Below are positions 1-9,699 of a stretch of DNA of 64,000 nucleotides, in pieces; the first letter of the stretch is position 1, and every line of letters starts with the position of its first letter. Location of the stretch: contig MBPM02000035.1 in NCBI GenBank assembly GCA_001695595.3, positions 372,001 to 436,000 on the forward strand, given 5' to 3'. Source of the DNA: Plasmopara viticola (taxonomy: Eukaryota > Oomycota > Peronosporomycetes > Peronosporales > Peronosporaceae). The notes under the pieces are model-generated. The model searched no databases, was not told where the DNA came from, and saw only the letters and a list, made by a program, of their open reading frames with translations. Made by a program: the position numbers and the translations under genes.

Positions 1-870
1 AAGGTACAATCACAAAGTATAGCTTCTTGTTCTTTGTACCAGACGCTTTAGTGAGCTTTGGCCATCCTTGGGCGCTTCAAAGCCGTGCTTACCATCTGTA
101 CGATTAGCATTGGCGGTACTTTTTAGCCCCCCCAAAAAAAGTAGTCCGCCAAGTCCGCATTCTCCGAAACTGATATAGAGCCGCGCGTCACTCATACTAA
201 GCGTCCGAAGATCAGAGGCTTCTATGTCATATACACCCATGGTGCCCGGCGTACCTTTAGAGCTACCGAAGTCGGCTCGTCGGATGGAACCTTGTAGTTT
301 ACCCTCGGATCTGAAAATAAATAAATCTAGCATCAGTTCCACAGCCCCGTGTGCTATTGTGCCTCATCGAGGTTCTTGTTTAGTTGCGGCTCTCAAGACT
401 TAAGCGTATGATTAAGAGTGGTAATTGAGTGCATAGCGTGCATATCGAGCACACAGTTCACTTGCGAGAGCACGGTGTGGGCAGAGAAGCCTGTAAGGGC
501 GTGACTCAGATATTTGTAATATACGCATGGTACTACCAAAGATCCTTTTTGAATAAAGTGACTTGATAATGATAGCTGCACGTTCAGAAGAAGAAAAAGT
601 TTATAAATGAAAAAAGCACTAGCCCCCTTACCCTTTGATGTCAATATCGGCAGGTCTATTCTTCTTTCAACAGAAAGCGATTGACGCCCGCGGCACTTAT
701 GCGATCTATTAGCTATCGAATCGTCCTTTTATGGCATAGCGTTTTTGCCGGAATGCGACGCGGTACGCAGATTTCGTAGGCGTTAAATATGCCTTTAAAT
801 GCCGTCTGTTTGAAATGCCGACGATTTTAGGTAGGCAGCATAAGAATTCTAAAGTTTGTGGCTTTGCGAA
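1..870. repeat. Degenerate copy of the dispersed arm repeat; no gene recognised
   Basis: I recognise no gene here. Short stretches resemble the repeat seen better preserved at 21.5-22.0 kb and 53.65-54.15 kb. The words around 100-130 (an AGCATTGGCGGTACTT-like stretch) and around 420-600 (text about a 'catatcgagcacac' core followed by an 'agcgacttgata'-like stretch) occur in the same order and orientation there. A 110-codon open frame on the minus strand at 10-342 has no recognisable domain and may be chance. The interval is best read as an old, heavily mutated retroelement-derived copy. Confidence 0.4.
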
Positions 871-1064
871 TCATTTCGGGCGTTGTGTAGTCTTCCTGGA
901 AGTAACACAAGCCTTCACGGTGGCTCTCAGCCATAAACTGCTACCATCCTTAGGGGTCATTTTTAATCCATCTGGCTTTTACTTACTCTTAGCCGATATG
1001 GTCTCTTGGTTTCCAACTGTCTTCTGGTCGAAACTTTATAATCGCCTATTCCTATTCATGATAC

Positions 1065-1076
1065 TAATGCATATGT
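1065..1076. repeat. Target-site duplication, left copy (TAATGCATATGT)
   Basis: The 12-bp word TAATGCATATGT here is repeated exactly at 2221-2232. The two copies immediately flank the LINE at 1077-2220. This is the direct-repeat signature of target-primed reverse transcription and fixes the element's ends. Confidence 0.85.
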
Positions 1077-2220
1077 TTTTCGGAAAAGGTTGGGGTGACG
1101 CCCTCCTTCCAAGCGCGGGGGCTTAATGCTCGCGCGCTTCGGGCAGGTGCTCTCGGGCATCTGCAGGTCTCTAACGAGTCTCACCCTCGACGCGACGGTC
1201 TCCAGCACCAGGCCAAACCCCCTTCCACGCCCTTAACCGCGCCGACCGCATCCGGATTGGCTCCTTTAATGTGAATTCTCTAGGTTCGAAGCGCAAGAAG
1301 CACGAAACACTCCCCGAAGATCTCCGGCGCTACCGCGTCGATATCCTTGGCCTCCGAGAAACCAAGATCTACGATAGAGGTGAGCACCGCATTGATGACT
1401 TCCTTCTAACCCTGAAAAAAAAAAAAAAAAGCCAAGACCAAAGTCACCGAAATCCGCCGCCACTGCAACCCGTCGGGCGCCGCTCGACACGCCCGATCCC
1501 GAGAAGAAACCTGGCACCACACTAAGAAGCTCGGAACACTCCTCGGCGATATTAAAGATCTATCCCGACGCAAGTCCCTGGCCACCCTCGCGCTCCACCG
1601 CCTCTGGTCCGTCTGGCTCCGCCCCACGCTCATCCAAGACCCGCATTCGATTGTACATCACCTACGTTCTACCGATTCTGCTGTACAACTGGGCTCTTAC
1701 CAAGTCAGAGCTCCACGGCCTCGAGAGTTTCCATCGCCGCCAGCTTCGCTACGCTCTTGGCGATCGCTTCCCCCGACCCATTTCGAATGCAAGACTCTTC
1801 GACCTCTGTGATGAGCGGCCGCTGAGACTACGACTGACACAAGCTCGCTGGCGCCTGTTTGGCCATGTACTTCGCCGCTATCCCGACATTCCAGCTAACC
1901 TCCAGATGCGTGCCTACTTCTTCTCCACCGCAGCAAAATGGCGCGGACGTCCCCGCACCACGCTCCCCTCGACACTCGACCACAACCTTGTTTCCCGTGG
2001 CTCCGGCTTTCGACTCCGGATAGCACAAGACCTCGAAGTGGTACGTACCCTTGCACAAGACCGAAAGAAATGGAAGACCCATACGACCTCGGTGCTGGAT
2101 GCACTGCCCGCCGAACGAGACTCGACGTATGCGGACACCACTCTATGCCGTGGACTAGCCAGACTGAGCCTAGCACGTGCATACCTTGGCAACGCGATAA
2201 CGTAATACATTACATTACAT
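1077..2220 (+). mobile_element. Internally deleted LINE (non-LTR retrotransposon)
   Basis: The element begins TTTTCGGAAAAGGTTGGGG and ends in a pentanucleotide tail (ATTAC repeats). About 1250-1413 encodes the start of an APE-type endonuclease domain (a G-S-F-N-V-N-S-L motif, then L-G-L-R-E-T-K). The reading then runs into an A tract at about 1416-1431. Beyond that lies the C-terminal part of the ORF2 protein at about 1651-2205, after the reverse-transcriptase core, with a typical W-A-L-T-K-S-E-L then F-H-R-R-Q-L-R motif and a later L-F-G-H-V-L-R-R. The endonuclease catalytic half and the RT palm (F/Y-x-D-D) are absent, so the copy cannot mobilise itself. The exact LINE clade is not assigned. 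It is the nearest relative in the window of the short elements at 2659, 13369, 28744 and 29655. Confidence 0.85.
1651..2205 (+). pseudogene. LINE ORF2 C-terminal fragment (post-RT region)
   Basis: This open frame of 184 codons is the C-terminal end of a LINE ORF2 protein. A Y-V-L-P-I-L-L-Y-N-W-A-L-T-K motif starts it, followed by the characteristic L-E-x-F-H-R-R-Q-L-R block and a basic C-terminus. It lacks the RT catalytic palm and any start context of its own, because the first Met is internal to the family's protein. The frame stays open to just before the ATTAC-repeat tail, which suggests a fairly recent insertion. It should not be annotated as a host gene. Confidence 0.75.
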
Positions 2221-2232
2221 TAATGCATATGT
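2221..2232. repeat. Target-site duplication, right copy (TAATGCATATGT)
   Basis: Exact direct repeat of 1065-1076, immediately after the ATTAC tail of the LINE. Confidence 0.85.
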
Positions 2233-2312
2233 ATTTGGGAATATTTCAATTCTTTTGTGTAAAAGCCGTTACCAGCAAAAATGCCGGTGACGACAGTTAC
2301 GTCGCATTCACG

Positions 2313-2646
2313 CGTGGTCGGCGTGGCATGTGGTGAAGCGCGAAGCGCGAGGCTAATCCATGCTTCACGGACTCCCGAGCATGGCTACGTCAAGGCCAAC
2401 GACATTGCGTTCGGCGCTGTTGCTGCACATGAGTGCTGACTACCGTCACTTGATTGCTGCTAATTTGATCTTCGTATTGATGCTGTCGTGTTATTATCGG
2501 CTTCAAGTGGCTTCCAACAGTTTGAAACAAGTCGCTAAGCTACCAGAATTGAACACCTCACTCTTCTTATCGATGTTGCTGCGCTGCGAATGACAATAGG
2601 ACTGGCCCAACCATAAAAACGGCGAGTACCAGGTAATTCCAAACAT
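2313..2646. other. Unrecognised spacer
   Basis: There is no domain, tRNA or repeat match that I can support. A short GCGCGAAGCGCGAGG stretch lies near 2336. A 77-codon frame at 2360-2593 has no recognisable motif. Confidence 0.3.
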
Positions 2647-2658
2647 AAATGTTACTGT
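2647..2658. repeat. Target-site duplication of LINE derivative copy 2 (AAATGTTACTGT)
   Basis: Exact 12-bp direct repeat with 2983-2994. The pair brackets the short element precisely. Confidence 0.85.
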
Positions 2659-2982
2659 TTTCGGAAAAGGTTGGGGTGACGCCCTCCTTCCAAGCGCGGG
2701 GGCTAAATGCTCGCGCGCTTCGGGCAGGTGCTCTCGGGCATCTGCAGGTCTCTAACGAGTCTCACCCTCGACGCGACGGTCTCCAGCACCAGGGCGCCAC
2801 CTGGGCTCTTACCAAGTCAGAAGTCCACAAAATAATGGAAGACCCTCACGGCCTCGGTGCTGGCTGCACTGCCCGCCGAACGAGACTCGACGTATGCGGA
2901 CACCACTCTATGCCGTGGACTAGCCATAGAGCCTAGCACGTGCATAACTTGGCAACGCGATAACGTAATACAATACAATACA
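2659..2982 (+). mobile_element. SINE-like non-autonomous LINE derivative, copy 2 (324 bp)
   Basis: The first ~130 bp match the LINE 5' end (CGGAAAAGGTTGGGGTGACG onward). The sequence then jumps to a 22-bp piece of the LINE's RT C-terminal region (CTGGGCTCTTACCAAGTCAG, as at 1689) and jumps again to the last ~150 bp (ATGGAAGACC..., as at 2070). It ends in an (AATAC)n tail. The 12-bp word AAATGTTACTGT flanks it at 2647-2658 and 2983-2994. It is non-coding and must use LINE enzymes in trans. The two internal junctions are the same as in the other short copies, so this is an established family and not a chance deletion. Confidence 0.88.
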
Positions 2983-3238
2983 AAATGTTACTGTACATAT
3001 GAGAAAAAATTCTACCATGATTTATACCGTACTTGACCTCGTTTACGCCAATTAATGAGGAGAACATTACGTCGTATTGGTTTAAACCTGCTTTGTACTA
3101 ACGTCAACTCATCGCGCATTGCATCAAGATAAATTGAATAAACTTCGAAGAATGAATGAATTTTATAAACAACGAATATGTTATAGAGCTTATCTAGAAA
3201 AAACGCAACGATCGTAAGAACATTGCTTGAGAGCTAGT

Positions 3239-4006
3239 CTATAGACTTGCAATCATGGATTCAATCCATGGGATAGCGGACGACACGCGCGGAAAAACGG
3301 TCGGCATTCCCTCTACACCGCAACCGCGACCCCAACCGATCAGACCAATGAGAATGTCACCATCTTTCTGCTCCTTGACAAGTGGACCACCATTATCACC
3401 CGAGCATGCGTCCTTACCCTCGACACCGCCTGCGCACAGGGTCGTATTGTCGACCTTTAATTTTGCATAGCAGTCCTCAAAGCTCCACACTCTCAGCTCG
3501 ACAGCCAGCAGTACGTCAGAGAATGTACCGTTAGGATAAGTGGTCCAGCCCCAGCCCATAGCCTTCGCCATCATGCCAATCTGAGTGTCCGAATCGTCCG
3601 CATTAGGAAGCCGGACGGGATCAAACGTGCTCGGTTTAGACAGTTTTATCACGGAGAAATCGTTTCTCCCAGTTGTAAAATTTCTGTCCGGGTGGCAGTA
3701 ATATGCAACGGCTGGAATCTGCTCGCCATCCATCGTCCCGTTTAGGTGTTGCGTACCTATCGCCACATAGTTAGGAGGCTTAACATTGACGCACAAAGAA
3801 GTGGTGAGCACGATTGTAGATGTTATAAGAACACCACCGCAATGGCTGTCACTATCGGCAAATTCGCGAAGGCCGACGGTATATGTCTTCGTGCCCTTTT
3901 CAACGGCTGATCCTCCCAATATAAGCCTCCGCGAAGTGTGCTCAGCGTCAGCGGCGACACCGGCAGTCGCCATCAAAGTAGCAGCAATGGCGTTGAAAAT
4001 CTTCAT
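3239..4006 (-). CDS. GIP-like secreted S1 protease homologue, copy D
   Basis: This gene encodes a 255-residue secreted protein of the chymotrypsin/trypsin (S1) fold that most resembles oomycete glucanase-inhibitor proteins, which bind and block plant endo-beta-1,3-glucanases in the apoplast. I chose the Met at 4006 over the in-frame Met at 4099. It begins a clean signal peptide (hydrophobic, ending near A-D-A-E-H at residues 19-23) and aligns with the starts of copies A-C. The mature domain starts R-R-L-I-L-G-G (26-32). The catalytic His position is Leu71 (T-T-S-L-C), the catalytic Asp116 is kept (N-D-F-S-V), and the nucleophile is Asn205 (G-D-N-G-G-P). The S1-pocket Asp199 is retained. Cysteines 56/72, 179/191 and 201/229 form the expected pairs, and Cys104 is an unpaired extra. 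No protease activity is expected; glucanase inhibition is inferred from the family. It is the most diverged of the four intact copies. Confidence 0.85.
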   Translation of the reverse strand: MKIFNAIAATLMATAGVAADAEHTSRRLILGGSAVEKGTKTYTVGLREFADSDSHCGGVLITSTIVLTTSLCVNVKPPNYVAIGTQHLNGTMDGEQIPAVAYYCHPDRNFTTGRNDFSVIKLSKPSTFDPVRLPNADDSDTQIGMMAKAMGWGWTTYPNGTFSDVLLAVELRVWSFEDCYAKLKVDNTTLCAGGVEGKDACSGDNGGPLVKEQKDGDILIGLIGWGRGCGVEGMPTVFPRVSSAIPWIESMIASL

Positions 4007-4050
4007 CGAATCGTTAAGAGTTGCAGATTGTAAGGCTATGTGGTGTAAAC

Positions 4051-4066
4051 GGAAAATTCCAAAGTG
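4051..4066 (-). promoter_or_regulatory. Conserved GIP upstream motif (CACTTTGGAATTTTCC), GIP-D
   Basis: On the coding strand this reads CACTTTGGAATTTTCC. It lies at -60 to -45 from the ATG, exactly as in copies A, B and C. Composition and position resemble an oomycete initiator/flanking promoter region. The assignment as core promoter is inference. Confidence 0.5.
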
Positions 4067-4890
4067 TCCAAGGATATACCACAAAATCACGAACGGCATG
4101 TCTTTAAATCAAGTAATGGTATAGAAACTTGGAATGTAACACTGTGTCTAGGGCTGTGATGAGCTTTGTAAAGGCACGTCCCAACTCGACGATGCTTTTT
4201 TGATTTGCAAACGACAATCCCACAGCTGGTCATTAGAATATGCAGATAAAGGGAAGGCAAAGAGAAGGAAATTAGTGCAAAGCCAATGGTTTGCAGATTT
4301 GTCACAAACGTCGCTGGCGCAACGATCTAGATGCCACAAATCGTTAATGACTTGAAATTACAGCATCCGTCAATATCCTGGTATCGTAAAAATAGCTACC
4401 CCGATAGGTGGGTAAATTCCTGATCTTCTTTTTTATCCTGTTGTTCTGTAAGCGAAGAACGTCAGAGCAAATCAAAGATAAGAACTTACCCAACCCTCCA
4501 TAGACTGAATCTTTGCGACAGAAAAGGTCGCAAATGATTCTGAAGTAAATGCGCTAGTAAAGAAAATATCGACCAAATTTTAATAAGACGCAGTAAAGTC
4601 CTAAATCATGTGCATTATAAATAGTCAAAATATAAACTGCCCAATGCAATAGTACAAACTCCTTTTCTATGTTTTCTTTAACGACTTAAGATATCTGTGT
4701 TAGTATTATTAAGCCACTGAATCACAGAATTGAAAAGACCGTCGTAATTGTAGGTACCATTAAACATGAATCCTTGAAGCCTTGGATGTGCACTATCCCA
4801 TTTATGTATCCGAACAGCACCATTTCTTGCACCTTCTGTTCCTGACTGTGTGTTTCATTCGAGGAGTGTTATTTAGTATTTGATTTCAGT
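4067..4890. other. GIP upstream flank, repeat-like
   Basis: No gene is recognised. The stretch near 4150-4235 (GGGCTGTGATGAGCTTTGTA and following) recurs near 47870-47955, and in reverse near 27110-27165 and 30300-30365, beside other GIP genes. The part near 4740-4835 resembles 48715-48790. These blocks appear to have travelled with the GIP genes during duplication. Confidence 0.45.
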
Positions 4891-4894
4891 GTTA

Positions 4895-5085
4895 CGAATC
4901 TGTGCCCACGTGGTGCCAAGGCTGTGGACGCGTGTGAATGTAATCAAGGTTGTCCACTGATCAAGGAGCCGGAAAATGGCGACATTCCAATCTTCTGGCT
5001 GGCTGGGATAGCGACTGCGGAACAAGGCTTCGCAACCGATTTCTCGCGCGTCTTCATAGATTAGATTCATCCCACAAGCAACGGC
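4895..5085 (+). pseudogene. GIP-like C-terminal fragment
   Basis: In one frame this reads as the last part of a GIP: an A-C-E-x-N-Q-G-C-P-L-I-K-E-like segment in the place of the S1 Ser loop, a G-D-I-P-I block, then F-S-R-V-F-I-D before a stop. No N-terminal half is present and the segment is heavily substituted. Similar C-terminal remnants occur at about 26815, 29995 and 48159. Confidence 0.5.
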
Positions 5086-5089
5086 TTTG

Positions 5090-6480
5090 CGACCAATGTG
5101 ACCTTTTTATATCATCATCCAAATTGTTCATTGTTGATGCCTTTTATTTATTATAAGTATGTTGTTTATTATATCTCTAAAGTCCTCCCAATCGGACGCT
5201 AATCAGTCATTTTTATATAGATATATTTCATACTGATCCTGTCTCGATGACCGTGCTGTTAGATCAGAACAACGCGCTCTTCTCATCGATCCTATAGCGC
5301 AATTATACAGGATCGAGAAGACAAGGTTGATATATGAGTTATTATTATAAATGGCTAACTAGCATCTTCTACTGGTAGCCAACCTTTGACGGCGCTCTGG
5401 CTTACAATGGCTAAAGATAATTCCTAATTTTGTATCTGATAAACATTTCACTCCCAATAGGTTGACGAACCAGCAATAACTTCGACACAGCTTCTATGTC
5501 AAATTGTCATGCCGAAGATTTCGGCGCGCTTGGTCGCGTGATGTCCATCGACACTAAGCGTACAGCTGTGCTGGTCTGCGATAAAGTTTTCGTTTTTCAC
5601 CCGGGCACACTTTAATACAGTAATTGGATTTTGCTGTTTCAAAGCAAGAAAGAGTACAAGTAGTGCCTTTCAGCGTTTTGTAATTTGTAATTGCTGGTCG
5701 GTAACACCTTAATCTGACGTCAGCCTATTAGTGCAGCGCGACCTTATCACGATAATTCAAATGATATACATGCAAAAGCGTCAAAGTACATTGTTAATTA
5801 TTTATCTACGTGAAGATTCAATGAAACAAGTATTGTTGGATAGATCCATGCTTTGCCTCTAGCAATACCTCCATTTTAGAATATTTCAATAAGACGGACA
5901 ATATAGATAGCAGCTTGCGATTTCCATCATTAAAACTAAAGCCTGGTACTGCACGATTTTGTAGATCATTAACTAGCCAGGACCACTATTATAATAGCAC
6001 CTGGATGGTTCTTTTGCTCTCCCGCGTGCTACTCTTCTGCATGGAGTGACCTGACGATTGCGTGGCGCTGTCACCGAATGGAATCTTCTTTGGCAGAATC
6101 ATGTCTCGATTGAGCAAAACATAAGTCGATATGTTTTGCGATGTAAAGAGAGCACTCCATCGGACTATTCTTTTGATGAATACAGGTAATGCATTGCGTA
6201 CAAATCCTAACTCATTTCACATACCATTTGGCGATCTTGTTCGGTAAGGTCCAATCACACTACGCTCACACTGAGCTACTAACGTTCTCTTGCTTTTCAC
6301 GTAGGCATGATGTCTAACAACCTCGAATTTGTCGAGTCACTATGCTTGTAAATGTGCATAAACTCCCCTTGACCAATAAAGAAGCACCGACGTCAACTTA
6401 AGCAAATCTACAGCTTTTTCGACAGGCCCTCAGGGCAGATGTATGTCAAACAGTCATGGAGGAATCTTATAAAAGTTTGG
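5090..6480. other. No recognisable feature
   Basis: About 1.4 kb with no long open frame and no domain or repeat structure that I can identify on either strand. A weak GATCCTGTC-type word near 5237 resembles the short palindromic words found beside GIP genes. Confidence 0.35.
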
Positions 6481-6864
6481 TTGTCGGACGAGTCTGAGGC
6501 GCGAGCGGGGCGAAGTCTGTGAAGGAGGAGGAGTGTTAGATGCTTAAAGCCGACTGAGAAGTAGTATTGAATGAAGAGCTCTTACGGATTATTTTCTTGT
6601 TATAACATGATTGATGGTTCTCAGCCTTGCACAGCAACCATTCTAAAAGCCATCATTCTTCTCTACTATTTACAATTGCTAGCAATCATTAATGTCTCTT
6701 GTTTCTGACGATAAAAACACATCTATGGCTTTTTTCGGGTGTGAAACTGTATATTCGCCTATTTCTATGGATAGTGCTTTTGCATATGTACTTGAAAATA
6801 TTAAATTATGTGGCGTGATAGCCAATAATGATAAATTAGCGGGTATCAACGTTAACGTCGCATG
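6481..6864 (+). mobile_element. LTR-like copy with preceding polypurine tract
   Basis: A purine run GAAGGAGGAGGAG precedes TGTTAGATGC at about 6534, as expected at a polypurine-tract/3' LTR junction. The whole block aligns with 7663-8046, including the preceding 'tcggacgagtctgaggcgcg' sequence, and with the split copy at 880-2312. The far end is set at 'gtcgcatg' by comparison. No matching second LTR is found, so it may be a solo LTR or a 3' fragment. Confidence 0.5.
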
Positions 6865-7252
6865 ACCTCCTTTCAAAAAAATTCCTGTATTTTAAAATAA
6901 GGCGCAACAATTTTGGATGCCCAAGCGAGTTGGGTGAGTCCAAAAATATTCTCCCCGGATTTTCAAGATGCATCCTCCTTGGTTTCACCAAACTACCAAA
7001 CTTTAATTTGTGGGTTTCATTTGTACTAATGATGTCTAATTACGGCTTCACCGAGATAAATCTCGGACCCATCGGTCAACATGACCTTTGAGGTCCTTGT
7101 GATATGCATCACAATCATTCTGTTCTGGGTCGACGACACCTCAAAAGGCAATGTCCGATAAAATATAAGTTCTTTTCCGTTTATCCATCCATATTTGGCC
7201 TAGAAGCTAAATGTTAATCGTGTTGCATTCCCACAGCAGGCATCATTGCTCG

Positions 7253-7507
7253 TCATATCTCAGATGTGAACCTGGTGTCTCGGTCGGACAAAATGGTCTT
7301 TGGCATGTCATGGCCCTTCAAATATTTCTTTATGAAATGTTCTGTAGTTTCTGCAGTATCGTCTGATATTTTCGTAGCGGAAAACATGACCTTTTTTGTG
7401 AAGCGATCAACAGTAACAATGACGGCATTAAGCACCTTTTGTCTCGGGTAAAGACAAGATAGAGTCCGTTTTGATGTCGGTCCAATTGCCGGTTGGTCGG
7501 GTTCCAC
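7253..7507 (-). pseudogene. Ty3/Gypsy integrase core fragment
   Basis: The 84-codon frame has the hallmark retroviral-type integrase core sequence: V-T-V-D-R-F-T-K-K with the first catalytic Asp, followed by an L-S-D-R-D-x-R-F-T-S block with the second. The third catalytic acid and the zinc-binding N-terminus are not present. It is isolated from the other minus-strand Gypsy pieces by an LTR-like copy and lies in the wrong order relative to them. The locus is therefore rearranged. Confidence 0.75.
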
Positions 7508-7662
7508 TTGGTGTGGGCAATTTGGAGTGAATATGGTTGCGTCGACAGCTTAAGAATGGTTTAATCCATCCCAAATAAAAAAGTTCATGTAACAAGTTGC
7601 GCAATGAGTAGAAATACCAGTTCTTGGCACTCTATGTAACACAGTCGCAGAGAAAGCTAATC

Positions 7663-8046
7663 TGAGTCGACTGTCGGACGAGACTGAGGCGCGGGCTGAA
7701 CGGGGTCGTAAAAAAAGGAGAAGTGTTTGTTGCTATAAGCAAATTGGGAACTAATGCTAGATGAAGAACTTTCACGATTTATTTTCTTGCTACAGCCTAG
7801 CTGGTAACTCTCAGCCATCTACTGCTACCATCCAAAAGAAATATCATTCTCCTTTGTTCCATCTACTTTCTAGATCACTGCCAGCCAATAAGATCTCCTA
7901 ATTCCCGATAATTATGGGACATCTGGATTTGTCTTCTGGTCGGAAATTGTATACCTATGGATAATATGTAATTTGGAGATTTTATAATTACATTGCGTAA
8001 AAGCCAATACCGACAAACCCGTCGGTAGCAACGGTCATGTCACATG
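7663..8046 (+). mobile_element. Second LTR-like copy with preceding polypurine tract
   Basis: A purine run (AAAAAAAGGAGAAG) is followed by TGTTTGTTGC at 7724. The block matches the copy at 6481-6864 in order and orientation, and shares CTCAGCCATctaCTGCTACC and CTTCTGGTCG with the split copy near the window start. It lies between two minus-strand Gypsy pol fragments, which suggests a nested insertion. Confidence 0.5.
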
Positions 8047-8316
8047 ATCGCCTCTCAAGAGAGGCGTTCCTTAAAAGACAGGGCGCGTCTTTTGAGATTC
8101 TTAGTAGAGATCGATGAATCCAGAAATTTGCTTTAATTCTCCTGTATGTCTTTATATAACCAAGAATGAATTCAAGCGGGCTCCAAAGTGGCTTCCTTCT
8201 TGGTTAAACGAAAACATACAAAGCCACCAACTTCCTACTGTATGTTTCTCTTGTTCTTACGATGTCCATAAACGGCTCTATCATGTTGTTTCTCGAAGCC
8301 ATCGACCAACATGACC

Positions 8317-8720
8317 TTATTCAGCTTTTGTTCGGCGTTTGGGGTCCTTGCTATACGGCTTCGATAGTGAAGTGTGAAACAGTAAGTGTAGCTTCAATTT
8401 CTTCGATAATCCCAAATCATTAAAATCTCGCAAAATTTCCTTCACCATCGGGAATGGTTCTTTATATTTTAGCATGAATTTCTTCGGATAAGAACAACAC
8501 TTGTGATAGACATCCAAAATTTTCCGTTTAAAAGCACCAGATCGCCAACTTGGAAGTCATGGACAAGTTTAATCTTGTCATAATAGTACTTCATGAGCTC
8601 TTGCGCTTCGCTCATCCGACCCCGCGCGACCTTGAGCAACGTTTCTTGACGAAGCAGAAACTCTTGAGCTGTTTTTTCCAGCTTATGAAATTTTGGATCT
8701 GATGCCACACCATCCGGCAT
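8317..8720 (-). pseudogene. Ty3/Gypsy integrase C-terminal fragment
   Basis: Two overlapping frames read as the integrase C-terminal domain: a helical E-x-L-L-R-Q-E-T-L-L-K-V-A-R-G-R-M segment, a D-F-Q-V-G-D-L-V-L-L motif (the GPY/F-like entry), and then a K-L-x-L-H-x-L-F-H-T-S-L-S-K-P-Y motif. A frameshift separates the two halves near 8470-8517. It belongs with the RT/RNase H remnant just upstream on the same strand, but the integrase core is missing between them. Confidence 0.65.
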
Positions 8721-9019
8721 TTACGGAACACATCCTAAGTCCGCTTTGAACGGTGACTTTCCAATTGTAATGTGTACGCGTCGGTTATAGGCTATCTCAG
8801 GCAAAATCAAAAAGTCATCTCTATCATTGTGTGCTGGGTTGACGACACTCCAAAGGTAATCTCCAGCAAAACGGTTAGTTCTCCCGTTTGTTCAGCTGTT
8901 TGCGGCCTACTCAGCGATGGTAATACTTCTGCGTCTGGATCATCTTCGATACGTTTGTACTCTGGTCCAACCGTGAATGGTCAATAGAGAAGATATACAC
9001 GCCATACATTAGCGTATGC

Positions 9020-9640
9020 ATAATTGCAAGTAGCTCTTGCTCACGAACACTCGGTTGGCATCATTTTCCAGTTGTTTAAATCAATTGAACGTTCTTGCTC
9101 TTCCTCCTTTTGCAACAAGACTCCCACGATCGTAAAATTCGAGGCAACCATTGGAATAACAAATGTTTCTGAGGAGTTCGGAAGACTTAAAACAGGTGGA
9201 AACGTCAAGCGACGCTTGCGTTCGGTGAAGATGCGTACCTGATCATCCAAAAGATTGATAGCTTCTCGAGGACGTTTTTTTTAATACTGTCATGCAGTCT
9301 TCTTGCAAATTGCGCAAAGTCCTTGCAGAACCTTGAGACATAGACTGTAATACCTACGAAGCACTCCATTATCTTCTTTGTCTTGTCGCACAGACATTCT
9401 GCGAAGATCTAAATCTAGTCGTGGTCCATTCTGATGCTTTTTCGTCCGACAAAGTATCCAAGGCATGAGATCTCATCCACGCAAACTTATCACTTCCACA
9501 ATCTAATGAAATGTTGCCATTCTTCACACCGTTTGACTACACAGTCTAAAGCCTTAACGTGATCGACGACATCTTCGCTTTGTGTGAACACGTAGATGTC
9601 GTCAAAGTTGTTTCTCACCACATCCCTTCAATCTCGAAAT
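9020..9640 (-). pseudogene. Ty3/Gypsy reverse transcriptase/RNase H remnant
   Basis: Reading the minus strand, an F-D-D-I-Y-V-F segment near 9590-9610 marks the RT active site (in the place of Y-x-D-D). It is followed by thumb/connection sequence, then an RNase H entry at 9041-9250 (F-P-P-V-L-S-L-P-N, then V-A-S-N-F-T-I-V-G-V-L-L-Q). In RNase H the first catalytic Asp of T-D-A-S is replaced (V-A-S). Several frame shifts make it non-functional. Confidence 0.65.
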
Positions 9641-9699
9641 AAATTCTGTAAAAGCTGGCTAATGTACCCAGTCTTTCGCTCAGTCCAATGGGACCGTAG

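Larger units (their letters stand above)
880..2312 (+). mobile_element. LTR of a Ty3/Gypsy-like element, split by a LINE insertion
   Basis: Sequence before 1076 and after 2221 aligns in order with the LTR-like copies at 6534-6864 and 7724-8046. Shared words include CTCAGCCATaaaCTGCTACC near 920, CTTCTGGTCG near 1021, and 'gtaaaagcc...accgacaa/accagcaa' followed by 'GTCGCAT/GTCACAT' near 2258-2310. The LINE at 1077-2220 interrupts it and is bracketed by a 12-bp target duplication. The outer boundaries are approximate because no complete copy with both ends is present. Confidence 0.5.

Noticed and set aside
10..342. 110-codon minus-strand frame as a gene
   Set aside because: No recognisable domain, and it overlaps sequence similar to the dispersed repeat.
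3926..3940. RXLR effector motif in the GIP-like proteins (S-R-R-L-I-L)
   Set aside because: The motif is R-R-L-I at the start of the S1 domain, not R-x-L-R. The proteins fit secreted apoplastic S1 homologues.
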